A stretch of DNA of 64,000 bases from Methylorubrum rhodinum (GTDB lineage: Bacteria; Pseudomonadota; Alphaproteobacteria; Rhizobiales; Beijerinckiaceae). Of the stretch, positions 8,772 through 17,115 are shown piece after piece; within the stretch, counting starts at the first letter, position 1; each line of letters begins with the position of its first letter. Below the pieces are notes generated by a model. The model was not told where the DNA came from and ran no database searches. It saw only the letters and a list, made by a program, of their open reading frames with translations. The stretch covers positions 1 through 64,000 of the forward strand of contig NZ_JACHOP010000003.1 of the NCBI RefSeq assembly GCF_014199935.1, given 5' to 3'. A program made the translations under genes and the position numbers.

Positions 8772-9545
8772 ATGCTCCTGCGACGCCCTCTCCTCCCCGA
8801 GCCCGGCCCGAACGCCAAAAAGATCGTGAGCTGGAACCTGCTGCGCCGCACCGGCGCGGCGGTGGAATGCCTCGTCGCGCTGATCGAGCGGGAGCGGCCC
8901 GATTTGCTGCTGATGCAGGAGGCGACCCGCGAGATCGGGGCGCTGCCGGAGCGGGTCGGCGGGGTCTATGCCTGGGCGCAATTGCCGGGGCGCATCCACG
9001 GGCTGGCGATGTGGAGCCCGACCCCCTGGGAGCGCGAGCCCGAGATCGTGCCCCTGCCGCCGGGCGTGCTGATCGACCGGGTGTGCCAGGTGCTCGACTG
9101 GGGCGGCTTCGGCGTCGGCAACGTGCATCTGTCGCACGGGCAGGTGCTGAACCGGCGCCAGCTTCGACGGATCGAGAGCCATCTGCCGGCCCGCGCGGCG
9201 GTGCTCGGCGACTACAACATCGTCGGCCCCGCCCTGCTGCCCGGCTTCCGCGATGTCGGGCCGCGGCGTCCGACCCACGCCATGGTCGAGGTGCTGCCGC
9301 TGCGGCTCGACCGCTGCCTCGTGCGCGGTCTCGTCTGCCACGAGCGCACGGTGCTGCCCCGCGGGCTGTCCGACCATCACCCGATCGCGGTGCGGCTCTC
9401 GCCCGCGCCCGAGGGGACGGCCTCGGTCGGACGGCTCAGAGGTATGGCAGCAGCAGTCGCACGGCTGCGTCGCGCAGGCGCACGGGATGGGAGCGCGCGG
9501 CGAGGTCGGCCTGCGTCAGCCGGGTCTCGCACTTCCCCTGGATGA
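8772..9545 (+). CDS. Endonuclease/exonuclease/phosphatase-fold protein
   Basis: EEP-domain hydrolase (DNase I/APE-like fold). Visible metal and catalytic segments are KIVSWNLLRR, LLLMQEAT, GNVHLSH, VLGDYNI and the terminal SDHHPIAVRL, in the expected order. ATG at 8772 is the likely start. The domain ends near residue 215, but the frame runs on about 40 residues and its last 110 bases lie opposite the end of the convergent cls gene; that tail (arginine/glycine-rich) is probably not conserved. Role unknown: nuclease, phosphatase or phosphodiesterase. Confidence 0.8.
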   Translation: MLLRRPLLPEPGPNAKKIVSWNLLRRTGAAVECLVALIERERPDLLLMQEATREIGALPERVGGVYAWAQLPGRIHGLAMWSPTPWEREPEIVPLPPGVLIDRVCQVLDWGGFGVGNVHLSHGQVLNRRQLRRIESHLPARAAVLGDYNIVGPALLPGFRDVGPRRPTHAMVEVLPLRLDRCLVRGLVCHERTVLPRGLSDHHPIAVRLSPAPEGTASVGRLRGMAAAVARLRRAGARDGSARRGRPASAGSRTSPG

Positions 9546-10872
9546 AGGTGTCGAGCCGCCGGGCGAGCGCGGCATCGTAGACCTCGACGTTGAGTTCGAA
9601 GTTGAGGCGGAAGCTGCGCGAATCCCAGTTGGCGCTGCCGATGAAGCACCATTCGCGATCGATCGAGAGCGCCTTCGAATGGTCGAAGGGCGGCTCGTCG
9701 AGCCAGATCCGCACGCCGCTCTCCAAGAGCGGGTCGATATGGGCGCGCGTCGCCCAGTCGACGATGCGGTGATCGCTGCGGCGGGGGATGACCACGTCGA
9801 CCTCGATGCCGCGGGTCGCGGCGAGGCACAGCGCGCCAACGATGATGTCGTTGGGCAGGAAGTAGGGCGTCGTCAGCCGGATCGAGCGGCGCGCGCAGGC
9901 GATCGCCTGCAGCACGACGGTGGCGATCTTTTCGATATCCGCGTCGGGCCCCGATGTGACCACGCGGGCGGTGATGTCGCCCGCGGGCGCGAGCGGCGGC
10001 AGCCACGCCGCGCCCTCCAGTTCCTCCCCGGAGACGAAGGCCCAATCGACGATGAAGGCCTGGGCGAGCTGTTCGACCACCGGGCCCTCGATCCGGAAAT
10101 GCGTGTCGCGGATCGGGAAACTCGGCTTCCGCTCGACGCGGTTGCCGTCGGAGATGTTAACGCCGCCGGTGAAGGCGATGCACCCGTCGAGGATCAGCAG
10201 CTTCTTGTGGGTGCGCAGGTTGAGGAACGGCATCCGCCAGGGCAGCACCGAGTGCATGAACAGCCCCGCCGGCACCCCGAGCCGCCGCAGCCGCCGCCAT
10301 GCCGCCGGGAAGAAGTAGCCGCTGCCGATGCCGTCGAGGATGACGCGCACCTCGCAGCCCCGATCGACGGCCTCTTTCAGCGCTGCGATGAAGGTCTGTC
10401 CGATCTCGTCGTCGAGGAAGATGAAGCTCGACAGGGCGACGCTGCGGCGCGCCTGCTGAATCGCCGCCAGCATCGCCGGATAGGCCTCGTCGCCGTTGCG
10501 GAACACGGTGATGCCGGTGCCGGCCACCATCGGCAGGCCGGTGATCGCGCGCACCGCCCGGTCGAGCGGCGCATAGGCTTCCGGCACGGCCGCCGGCGCC
10601 TGGGGTGTCTCGTCGTATTGGAGCGAGGGCCGCCGCTTGAGCTTGCGCGCGCGGCGCTCGACCCGGTTGATGCCGAAGGTGAGGTAGAGGGCCGTGCCGA
10701 AGACCGGCGACAGCCACACCAGCCCGATCCAGGCCATGGCCGCCCCGACCACGCGCTTGCGCAGCAGCACGTGGATCGACACGCAGAGCGAGACCGCGAG
10801 GCCGAAGGCCGCGATGAGGTCGGTGCGGATCGCGGCGGTCTGCCCGAGCCACCGGGTGAGGATCTCTTCCAC
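9436..10872 (-). CDS. cls: Cardiolipin synthase, two-PLD-domain type
   Basis: Condenses phosphatidylglycerol molecules to cardiolipin in the inner membrane. Two N-terminal membrane segments (about residues 10-65) precede two HKD motifs: THKKLLILDG in FNLRTHKKLLILDGCIAFTG and FDHSKALSIDREWCFIGSANWD. 478 aa, near the 480-490 of ClsA enzymes. GTG at 10872 gives the hydrophobic N-terminus (VEEILTRWLG); its ribosome site is weak. The frame continues far upstream through the next gene's antisense, which is not coding. The last 110 bases overlap the convergent EEP-domain gene. Confidence 0.92.
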   Translation of the reverse strand: MEEILTRWLGQTAAIRTDLIAAFGLAVSLCVSIHVLLRKRVVGAAMAWIGLVWLSPVFGTALYLTFGINRVERRARKLKRRPSLQYDETPQAPAAVPEAYAPLDRAVRAITGLPMVAGTGITVFRNGDEAYPAMLAAIQQARRSVALSSFIFLDDEIGQTFIAALKEAVDRGCEVRVILDGIGSGYFFPAAWRRLRRLGVPAGLFMHSVLPWRMPFLNLRTHKKLLILDGCIAFTGGVNISDGNRVERKPSFPIRDTHFRIEGPVVEQLAQAFIVDWAFVSGEELEGAAWLPPLAPAGDITARVVTSGPDADIEKIATVVLQAIACARRSIRLTTPYFLPNDIIVGALCLAATRGIEVDVVIPRRSDHRIVDWATRAHIDPLLESGVRIWLDEPPFDHSKALSIDREWCFIGSANWDSRSFRLNFELNVEVYDAALARRLDTFIQGKCETRLTQADLAARSHPVRLRDAAVRLLLPYL

Positions 10873-10966
10873 CTGTCCGTCCGACGCTCCCGGCCCCCGC
10901 CGCTCCGGGCAATAGGCCAAGCGGGCCGCCGCGAACAGGCGTCGTCGCTGGTCCCCGAACGCGAAA

Positions 10967-10992
10967 GGGGCCCCGCCTCGCGGCGGAACCCC
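10967..10992 (-). terminator. Hairpin after the MHS transporter gene
   Basis: Arms 10967-10977 and 10982-10992 form an 11-bp stem with G-T pairs and a 4-nt loop. On the minus strand it is followed by TTTC; on the plus strand by CTTTTTG. It separates the transporter gene (stop 11025) from cls. Confidence 0.65.
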
Positions 10993-11024
10993 CTTTTTGT
11001 CCCTCGAAAAACGACGGTCGAGGA

Positions 11025-12797
11025 TCAGTCGTCGGCGAAGATGTCCCGGTCCTTGGTCTCGGGCAGGAACAGCAGGCCGATGACGGCCGTCATCAGCGCG
11101 ATGACGATCGGGTACCAGAGGCCGAAATAGATGTCGCCGGTCTGGGCCACCATGGCGAAGGCGGTGGCGGGCAGGAGACCGCCGAACCAGCCGTTGCCGA
11201 TGTGGTAGGGCAGCGACATCGAGGTGTAGCGGATACGGGTGGGGAACAGCTCCACCAGCGCCGCCGCGATCGGCCCGTAGACCATCGTCACGTAGAGGAC
11301 GAGGATCGTCAGGATGGCGATGATCGTCAGCTTCTGGGCCGAGAAGATGTCGACCACCTTGGCGAAGTTCGACAGGCCGTCCTTCGGGTCGATGGCGATC
11401 TTCACGATCTCCGGGTTCTTGGCGTCCGGATAGCCCGCCGCGGTGAGCGCCGCGCCGATGTCCTTGGCGAAGGTCGGGTCGGCGGCGGCGAATTCCTTCC
11501 CGGCGACGCTGACGGTGGCCTTGGTGCCGGCCGGGGCGTCCTGCGTCGTGTAGTTCACCGCGCCGCGGGCGAGCAGCGCCTTGGCGATGTCGCACGAGTT
11601 GGTGAACTTGGCGGTGCCGACCGGATTGAACTGGAACGAGCAATCCGCCGGGTCGGCCTTGACGATCACCTGCGTGTTCTGCTGCGCGGCGGCGAGCGCC
11701 GGGTTGGCCGCGGCCGTCAGCGCCTTGAACAGCGGGAAGAAGGTCAGCGCCGCGATCACGCAGCCGCCCAGGATGATCGGCTTGCGGCCGATCCTGTCCG
11801 AGAGCGAACCGAAGAACAGGAACCCGCCGGTGGCCAGGATCAGCGACCACGCGATGAGAACGTTGGCCGTGAACTGATCGACCTTCAGGATCGATTGCAG
11901 GAAGAACAGGGCGTAGAACTGGCCGGTGTACCAGACCACGGCCTGGCCGGCGGTGAGGCCGAGCAGCGCCAGCAGCGCCCAGCGGGCGTTCTTCCACTGG
12001 CCGAAGGCCTCGGACAGCGGCGCCTTGGAGCCGGTGCCCTCCTCCTTCATCTTCTTGAAGGCCGGGCTCTCCTGCATCTGCATCCGGATCCAGACCGAGA
12101 TGCCGAGCAGCACGATCGAGACCAGGAACGGGATGCGCCAGCCCCAGGCGGCGAACGGGGTGATGGTCGAGGCGGTGCCGTCGGCGGCGGTGACCGGCAC
12201 CGGCGCGTAGTTGGCGTTGACGTAGATCTGCGTGAACAGGATCACCATCAGCGACAGCAGCAGGCCGAGCGTGGCGGTCGTCTGGATGAAGGCGGTGTAG
12301 AAGCCGCGACGGCCCTTGGGCGCGTGCTCGGCCACGTAGACCGCGGCGCCGCCGTACTCGCCGCCGAGCGCGAGGCCCTGGAGCATGCGTAGCGCAAGCA
12401 GCGTCACCGGGGCGATCCAGCCGACGCCGTAGGCGTTGAGGGTGGTGTAGGAGGGCAGCAGGCCGACGCAGAAGGTCGAGATGCCCATGATCAGGATGGT
12501 GACGAGGAAGGTGTACTTGCGGCCGACGAGATCGCCGAGGCGGCCGAACACCAGCGCGCCGAACGGGCGCACGAGGAAGCCCGCCGCGAAGGCGAGCAGC
12601 GCGAACACGTTGCGGGTCGCTTCCGGATAGGCCGAGAAGAACTGGGCGCCGATGATCGCGGCCAGCGAACCGTAGAGATAGAAATCGTACCACTCGAAGA
12701 CGGTGCCGAGCGAGGAGGCCAGGATGACCTTCTTCTCGTTGCCGGTCATCGGTCTGACGTCCGCTTCCGTCCGCGGAACTGCGGCTCCTGTCGCCAT
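11025..12797 (-). CDS. MFS transporter, metabolite:H+ symporter (MHS) type
   Basis: Inner-membrane secondary transporter. The N-terminal signature GTVFEWYDFYLYGSLA, the loop FGRLGDLVGRKYTF and RMLQGLALGGEYGGA are hallmarks of the MHS group (ProP, ShiA, KgtP). At 590 aa it is about 150 longer than usual because residues about 361-487, between predicted helices 9 and 10, form a soluble insert with two cysteines (386, 402) that could make a periplasmic disulphide. ATG at 12797 has GGAGGA 7 bases upstream. The substrate is not predictable. A hairpin follows the gene. Confidence 0.9.
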   Translation of the reverse strand: MATGAAVPRTEADVRPMTGNEKKVILASSLGTVFEWYDFYLYGSLAAIIGAQFFSAYPEATRNVFALLAFAAGFLVRPFGALVFGRLGDLVGRKYTFLVTILIMGISTFCVGLLPSYTTLNAYGVGWIAPVTLLALRMLQGLALGGEYGGAAVYVAEHAPKGRRGFYTAFIQTTATLGLLLSLMVILFTQIYVNANYAPVPVTAADGTASTITPFAAWGWRIPFLVSIVLLGISVWIRMQMQESPAFKKMKEEGTGSKAPLSEAFGQWKNARWALLALLGLTAGQAVVWYTGQFYALFFLQSILKVDQFTANVLIAWSLILATGGFLFFGSLSDRIGRKPIILGGCVIAALTFFPLFKALTAAANPALAAAQQNTQVIVKADPADCSFQFNPVGTAKFTNSCDIAKALLARGAVNYTTQDAPAGTKATVSVAGKEFAAADPTFAKDIGAALTAAGYPDAKNPEIVKIAIDPKDGLSNFAKVVDIFSAQKLTIIAILTILVLYVTMVYGPIAAALVELFPTRIRYTSMSLPYHIGNGWFGGLLPATAFAMVAQTGDIYFGLWYPIVIALMTAVIGLLFLPETKDRDIFADD

Positions 12798-12830
12798 CAG
12801 GCGTTCCTCCAAGTCTAAATTTGTTTCTTG

Positions 12831-12846
12831 ACACCGCTCGTGGTGT
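12831..12846. promoter_or_regulatory. Inverted repeat upstream of the MHS transporter
   Basis: ACACC (12831-12835) and GGTGT (12842-12846) form a 5-bp inverted repeat 34 bases before the transporter ATG. It may be an operator or only part of the leader. The rest of 12847-13052 shows no gene. Confidence 0.3.
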
Positions 12847-13052
12847 GCGGGGACGCTATGTCAAGACGCCCTGCGACAGAAGAGGGCAGGAGGGACCGGA
12901 ATCGGATTTTTCATCAAGAATTTATACGCATCCATGGCCGCGCTTCAAAAACGGCTGAAGGTGTGCTGCGGGGCTCGCCGAGGGCGCGTTTGCACGTTCG
13001 AGGGGCGCGCTTATTCCCTGTTTTTCTTGTCTTGGTGAGATCGAGGCGGCGT

Positions 13053-13982
13053 TCAGAGCCGCCCCTCGACCCAGTCGCGCACCAGCAGGTGGGCGATGGC
13101 GGTGGCCGGCGGCACGCTGAAACCCTCCGGATGCGTGCCCGCCAGCATCCGCGCCGCATCCTCGCGCGAGAACCAGCGCGCGTCCTCCAGTTCGGCCGGG
13201 TCGGTCGCGATCGCGTCCGAGACGGCGTCGCCGACGCAGCCGAGCATCAGCGAGGCGGGAAACGGCCAGGGCTGCGAGGCGTGGTAGGCCACGCTGCCCA
13301 CCCGCACGCCGGTCTCCTCGAAGGTCTCGCGGCGCACCGCGTCCTCGAGCGTCTCGCCGGGCTCGATGAAGCCGGCCAGGCACGAGAACATCCCCGGCTT
13401 GAAATGCGGGCTGCGCCCGAGCAGGCAGGACGAGCCCCGCCGCACCAGCATGATCGCCACCGGATCGGTGCGCGGGAAGTGATGCAGGCCGCAAGCCGGG
13501 CATTCGCGCCGGAAGCCGCCGGCCCCGATCGTGGTCGGGCCGCCGCAGCGGCCGCAGAAGCCGTGCCGGGCGTGCCACGCCAGCAGCGACTTGGCGGTCG
13601 CGGCGAGGCCGAGTTCGGCCGGCGCGACGCTCCCCTCGCCGGCGAGCGCCCGCAGGTCGACCGCCCGGTAGTCGGGCTCGGGAAACCGCTCCGCCGCCTC
13701 GGCCGCTGCCGCGGCGGCGAAGACCGGCCGCTCCTCGATCCGCCCGAGAAAGACCTCGTGGCTGAGCGCGCCGGCCCGCGCGCCGTCGCGCGGGGCGAGC
13801 AGGACCGTCGCCGCTCCGGCCTGCGCGCGAAGAATCACCCGCTCGCCCGCCATCAGGACGAGCCCGGCCCCCTCCCCCGCCTCGGACAGCGCCGGGGCGG
13901 CGCCGGCCTCCGCCGAATGGCGCACGAGGCGGCTCTCGACATAGGCCAGGGCTGCGCGCCCGCTCTCCTCCCCCCGCGCCAT
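13053..13982 (-). CDS. nudC: NAD(H) diphosphatase NudC (Nudix hydrolase)
   Basis: Cleaves NADH to NMNH and AMP; family members also remove NAD caps from RNA 5' ends. Residues about 130-165 form a four-cysteine zinc ribbon (CGRCGG then CPACG). The Nudix box GFIEPGETLEDAVRRETFEETGV is complete, and SQPWPFPASLM is the NudC-specific motif. 309 aa. The ATG at 13982 overlaps the TGA of the upstream HIT gene by one base (TGATG), so the two are translationally coupled. Both partners act on dinucleotide or nucleotide substrates, which suits an operon for nucleotide clean-up. Confidence 0.95.
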   Translation of the reverse strand: MARGEESGRAALAYVESRLVRHSAEAGAAPALSEAGEGAGLVLMAGERVILRAQAGAATVLLAPRDGARAGALSHEVFLGRIEERPVFAAAAAAEAAERFPEPDYRAVDLRALAGEGSVAPAELGLAATAKSLLAWHARHGFCGRCGGPTTIGAGGFRRECPACGLHHFPRTDPVAIMLVRRGSSCLLGRSPHFKPGMFSCLAGFIEPGETLEDAVRRETFEETGVRVGSVAYHASQPWPFPASLMLGCVGDAVSDAIATDPAELEDARWFSREDAARMLAGTHPEGFSVPPATAIAHLLVRDWVEGRL

Positions 13983-14398
13983 CAGGCGGCCGCGAAGAGC
14001 TGGGCGGCGCGCTCCAGGATCTGGGCGCGGGCATGCGGCGGGTAGGGCGTGCGTTCGCCGCGGCCCCAGACCGGATCGGGCCAGGCGGGATCGGACCGGA
14101 AGCGGGCGATCACGTGGACGTGGAGCTGCGCCACCACGTTGCCGAGCGCGGCGACGTTCACCTTGTCGGGCCGTGCGAGCGATTGTATCACCCTGACGGT
14201 CAAGCGAATCTCCTCGGTCAAGGCCACCGCGTCCGCGTCGTTCAGGTCGGTCAGCTCGCTCGCGTCTCTTCGGCGCGGCACGAGGATCAGCCACGGGAAG
14301 CGCGCGTCGTCCATCAGCAGAACCGAGCACAGGGCGAGGTCGCCGATCGCGTGGGTGTCGGCGATCAGCCGCGGGTCGAGGGAGAAGTCGTCGCTCAT
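13982..14398 (-). CDS. HIT-domain protein
   Basis: Histidine-triad-fold nucleotide-binding protein of 138 aa. The motif region is NVVAQLHVHVIAR: the first histidine of the canonical HxHxHxx triad is glutamine, giving Q-x-H-x-H, a form common in alphaproteobacterial HIT proteins. The middle histidine that acts as nucleophile in HIT hydrolases is kept. ATG at 14398. It is the first gene of a coupled pair with nudC and divergent from the HD-GYP gene (91-base gap). Confidence 0.88.
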   Translation of the reverse strand: MSDDFSLDPRLIADTHAIGDLALCSVLLMDDARFPWLILVPRRRDASELTDLNDADAVALTEEIRLTVRVIQSLARPDKVNVAALGNVVAQLHVHVIARFRSDPAWPDPVWGRGERTPYPPHARAQILERAAQLFAAA

Positions 14399-14488
14399 GC
14401 CGGGGGGATCTAGAGCACCGGCCCCGAAGGAGGCCACCGGTTCCCGCAAAAGATCGATCCGCCGGGTCTCGACCGGGGCCGAGGCGGA

Positions 14489-15688
14489 ATGATCCCGGCT
14501 CCCGTCCAGCGGGTTCTCGCGCGGCTCACCGCGGCGCTCGAGACCCGGCGCATCGTCCCGACCGCCGCCCCGGTCACCGATCCGGCTCCCGTCCACCCGT
14601 CGCGCCCGGCCCCGGCGGCGGAGGCTCCCCCGATCGAGACCGCCGGAGCGGAGGGATCGCCCGGCGCCCTCATCGCCGTGGTGGCGGCGCGCACTCCCGC
14701 CCCCCTGGTGCTGGCGCTTCACGGCCTGCCCTGCACCACCGGCATCGTCGCGGTCGGCGCCCGGGTGATCGAGGACCTGACCGCGCAGGCGCCCGACGTC
14801 ATCGTGGTCGAGGCCGAGCCCGAGCGCTTCGACGCGCCCGCCCTGATCCGCGCCCTGCGCGAGCGCGAGGACTTCGCCCGCACCCCCGTGCTGCTGGTGG
14901 CGGAGGGCGAGCCGCGGGCCCTGCGGCGGCTCGCCCGCGAGGTCGGGGCCAGCGATGTGCTCGCCAAGCCCTTCGACGGGTTCGAGCTCCAGGACCGGGT
15001 CGGCGTGCTGACCGAACTGGCCCAGGCCCGCGCGGACAGCGAGCGCCGGGCGCTCGCCATGCGCCGCGACGCGGCCCGCGCCCTCGCCGAAGCCGCGGCC
15101 CACGAGCGCGAGATCATCCGCCGCCTGATGCTGGCGGCCGAGTTCCGCGACGATCAGGCCGGCGACCACCTCACCCGCGTCGCGGGCTGCGTGATCGCGG
15201 TCGCCGAGGGCCTCGGCCTCGGCCAGGCCGAAGCCGACGACATCGCGCTCGCCTCGACCATGCACGACATCGGCAAGATCGGCGTGCCCGACCACATCCT
15301 GCTCAAGGCCGGCCCCCTCACGCCCGACGAGTGGACCGAGATGCGCCAGCACGCGCTGCGCGGCTACCGCATGCTGCACGACAGCCCCTTGCGCCTGCTC
15401 CAGATCGCCGCCGAGGTGGCGCTGACGCACCACGAGCGCTGGGACGGCACCGGCTATCCCCGCGGCCTGAAGGGCGAGGAGATCCCCCGCTCCGGCCGGA
15501 TCGTCGCCGTCGCCGACGTGTTCGACGCGCTGATCTCGGCCCGCACCTACAAGCAGGCCTGGCCGCTGGAGAAGGCCCGCGCCCATATCGAGGCGGAAGC
15601 CGGCCGCCATTTCGATCCGGCCTGCGTCGCCGCCTTCCTGTCGCGCTGGGACGACATCGTCGCGCTGGTGCAGGAGCGGGCGGCGTAA
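14489..15688 (+). CDS. Receiver-like plus HD-GYP domain protein
   Basis: Probable cyclic-di-GMP phosphodiesterase. Residues about 70-180 resemble a receiver domain, but the strand expected to carry the phospho-acceptor Asp reads DVIVVEAEP, so phosphorylation is doubtful; the switch lysine context (VLAKPFDGFEL) is present. A helical linker leads to an intact HD-GYP domain: DHLTRVA, MHDIGKIGVPDHIL, THHERWDGTGYPRGLKGEEI, RIVAVADVFDAL. The N-terminal 55 residues are proline/alanine-rich. 399 aa. Divergent from the HIT-nudC pair. No cognate kinase is adjacent. Confidence 0.88.
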   Translation: MIPAPVQRVLARLTAALETRRIVPTAAPVTDPAPVHPSRPAPAAEAPPIETAGAEGSPGALIAVVAARTPAPLVLALHGLPCTTGIVAVGARVIEDLTAQAPDVIVVEAEPERFDAPALIRALREREDFARTPVLLVAEGEPRALRRLAREVGASDVLAKPFDGFELQDRVGVLTELAQARADSERRALAMRRDAARALAEAAAHEREIIRRLMLAAEFRDDQAGDHLTRVAGCVIAVAEGLGLGQAEADDIALASTMHDIGKIGVPDHILLKAGPLTPDEWTEMRQHALRGYRMLHDSPLRLLQIAAEVALTHHERWDGTGYPRGLKGEEIPRSGRIVAVADVFDALISARTYKQAWPLEKARAHIEAEAGRHFDPACVAAFLSRWDDIVALVQERAA

Positions 15689-15751
15689 CCTCGGACACCG
15701 GCGCCGCCGGACCGGCCCGCGCCCTTCGACCGGCGAGCAAGGAGGAAGCCC

Positions 15752-16453
15752 ATGGTCCCGACCTATCGGCGCGCCCTGATCGTCGGCGCCGGCCTCGGCC
15801 TGAGCGCGGCCCTGGCCCGGCTCCTCGCCGCGGAAGGATTGTCGGTCGCCCTCGCGGCGCGCAACACCGAAAAACTCCAAGACCTCGCGGCCGAGACCGG
15901 TGCCGCGCTCCACGTCTGCGACGCCACCGATGCCGGCGCGGTCGAGGCCCTGTTCGCCCGGCTCGAACCGGCGCTCGGCGGTTCGCCCGACGTGGTGATC
16001 TACAACGCCAGCGCCCGGCTGCGCGGCTCCATCGCCGATCTCGATCCCGAGGCCGTGGCGCGCGCCCTCTCGGTCACGGCCCTGGGCGGCTTCCACGTCG
16101 CCCAGGCGGCGGCGCGGCGGATGCGGCCCCAGCGTCACGGCGCGATCCTGTTCACCGGCGCCTCGGCGAGCGTGAAGGGTTTTTCGGAATCCGCCCCCTT
16201 CGCCATGGGCAAGTTCGCGCTGCGCGGCCTCGCCCAGAGCCTGTCGCGGGAATTGCAGCCCAACGGCATTCACGTGGCGCACGTCGTCGTCGACGGCGCG
16301 ATCCGCTCCGCCGCCCGACCCGACCCGGAGGATAGGCCCGACGCCACCCTCGATCCGGCGGCCATCGCGAAGACCTACCTCGCCCTGCTGCGGCAGGACC
16401 GCAGCGCCTGGAGCGACGAGGTCGCGGTGCGGCCCTGGGTGGAGCGCTTCTGA
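15752..16453 (+). CDS. Short-chain dehydrogenase/reductase-like protein
   Basis: Rossmann-fold SDR of 233 aa. The cofactor site is ALIVGAGLGLSAALARLL near the N-terminus with AARNTEKL, and VIYNASARLRG corresponds to the NAG motif. The catalytic serine region is GASASVKG, but the YxxxK motif reads FAMGK: the tyrosine is phenylalanine while the lysine is kept. This may mean altered or absent dehydrogenase chemistry, although a subgroup with F at this position and a downstream HVVxDG segment exists. Downstream of the HD-GYP gene by 63 bases; functional link not evident. Confidence 0.85.
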   Translation: MVPTYRRALIVGAGLGLSAALARLLAAEGLSVALAARNTEKLQDLAAETGAALHVCDATDAGAVEALFARLEPALGGSPDVVIYNASARLRGSIADLDPEAVARALSVTALGGFHVAQAAARRMRPQRHGAILFTGASASVKGFSESAPFAMGKFALRGLAQSLSRELQPNGIHVAHVVVDGAIRSAARPDPEDRPDATLDPAAIAKTYLALLRQDRSAWSDEVAVRPWVERF

Positions 16454-16530
16454 CGGGCGGACGGTGCCGCCGATTCCAGGGTTCCACCCTGGACCCGCGA
16501 AAGGACTCGTCCTTTCGAAACCTCGATCGA

Positions 16531-16571
16531 GAGCGCTCTCCGACGAAGGGGACACCGGTTCGTCGCGAGAA
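16531..16571. repeat. Palindromic intergenic repeat family 2, copy 1
   Basis: Core CGACGAAGGGGACACCGG then TTCGTCG (16541-16565), flanked by GAGCGCT on the left and CGCGAGAA on the right. Related copies are at 54557-54597, 57522-57567 and 62201-62248. The core has complementary ends (CGACGAA/TTCGTCG). Confidence 0.75.
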
Positions 16572-16625
16572 TGCCCGGCCAAACAAGCAGCGAGCGTCGC
16601 CGGCTGATGCGATCAGGCGGCGGCT

Positions 16626-17009
16626 TTAGCAATGGGGGTGCAGGACGCCATCGGTTTCCAGGATGTGCAAGGCTTGGGCGAGGCTCCGGCCCTCGTGGAG
16701 CGGCCACCACTGGCCGGTATGGCGCATCCAGTCGATGTCGAACCGGTCGCGGCCCGTCCGGACGAGGCGGGCGAAGGGCGCGTCGAACTCCTCGCCCGCA
16801 TTCTCGCCAGACCCGACGCGGTAGCGCTTCAGGAAGCGGTAGCGGCCCCCGGCCCAGGCGCCGCGGATGTCGATGACGTAAGTCCAGTCGCTCGGCCGGA
16901 TTTCGGGCAGGAAGCGCGGCTTGAGCACGTCGCGGATGAACGCGTCGCAGGCCGCGACGATCTCCAGCTTCTCTCGCTCGTCGGGCAGGGCCGGCTTCGC
17001 CTTGGTCAT
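16626..17009 (-). CDS. DUF3024-like protein
   Basis: Small protein of 127 aa, rich in aromatic and charged residues (DWTYVIDIRGAWAGGRYRFLKRYR and FDIDWMRHTGQWWPLHEGRSL). The pattern recalls DUF3024, whose function is unknown; the match is from memory. ATG at 17009 is chosen; an in-frame ATG at 17039 is possible and neither has a strong ribosome site. It is convergent with the SDR gene and lies upstream of nothing obvious. Confidence 0.6.
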   Translation of the reverse strand: MTKAKPALPDEREKLEIVAACDAFIRDVLKPRFLPEIRPSDWTYVIDIRGAWAGGRYRFLKRYRVGSGENAGEEFDAPFARLVRTGRDRFDIDWMRHTGQWWPLHEGRSLAQALHILETDGVLHPHC

Positions 17010-17115
17010 CAGGCCCGGCATCCAGGTTCGTCGCCTCATGTCCCGGCTCCGCGTGTTGGGCGAGTCCCAGGATCGGGCGGGCGGGCCGCTTCGGCAAGCG
17101 GCCCGCCGTGCTGGC

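Noticed and set aside
10873..12834. Upstream extension of the cls frame through the transporter gene
   Set aside because: It reads the transporter in the wrong frame; the GTG at 10872 gives a normal-length cardiolipin synthase.
14399..16582. Upstream extension of the HIT frame to an 866-residue protein
   Set aside because: The extension is antisense to the HD-GYP and SDR genes. The ATG at 14398 starts a complete HIT domain.
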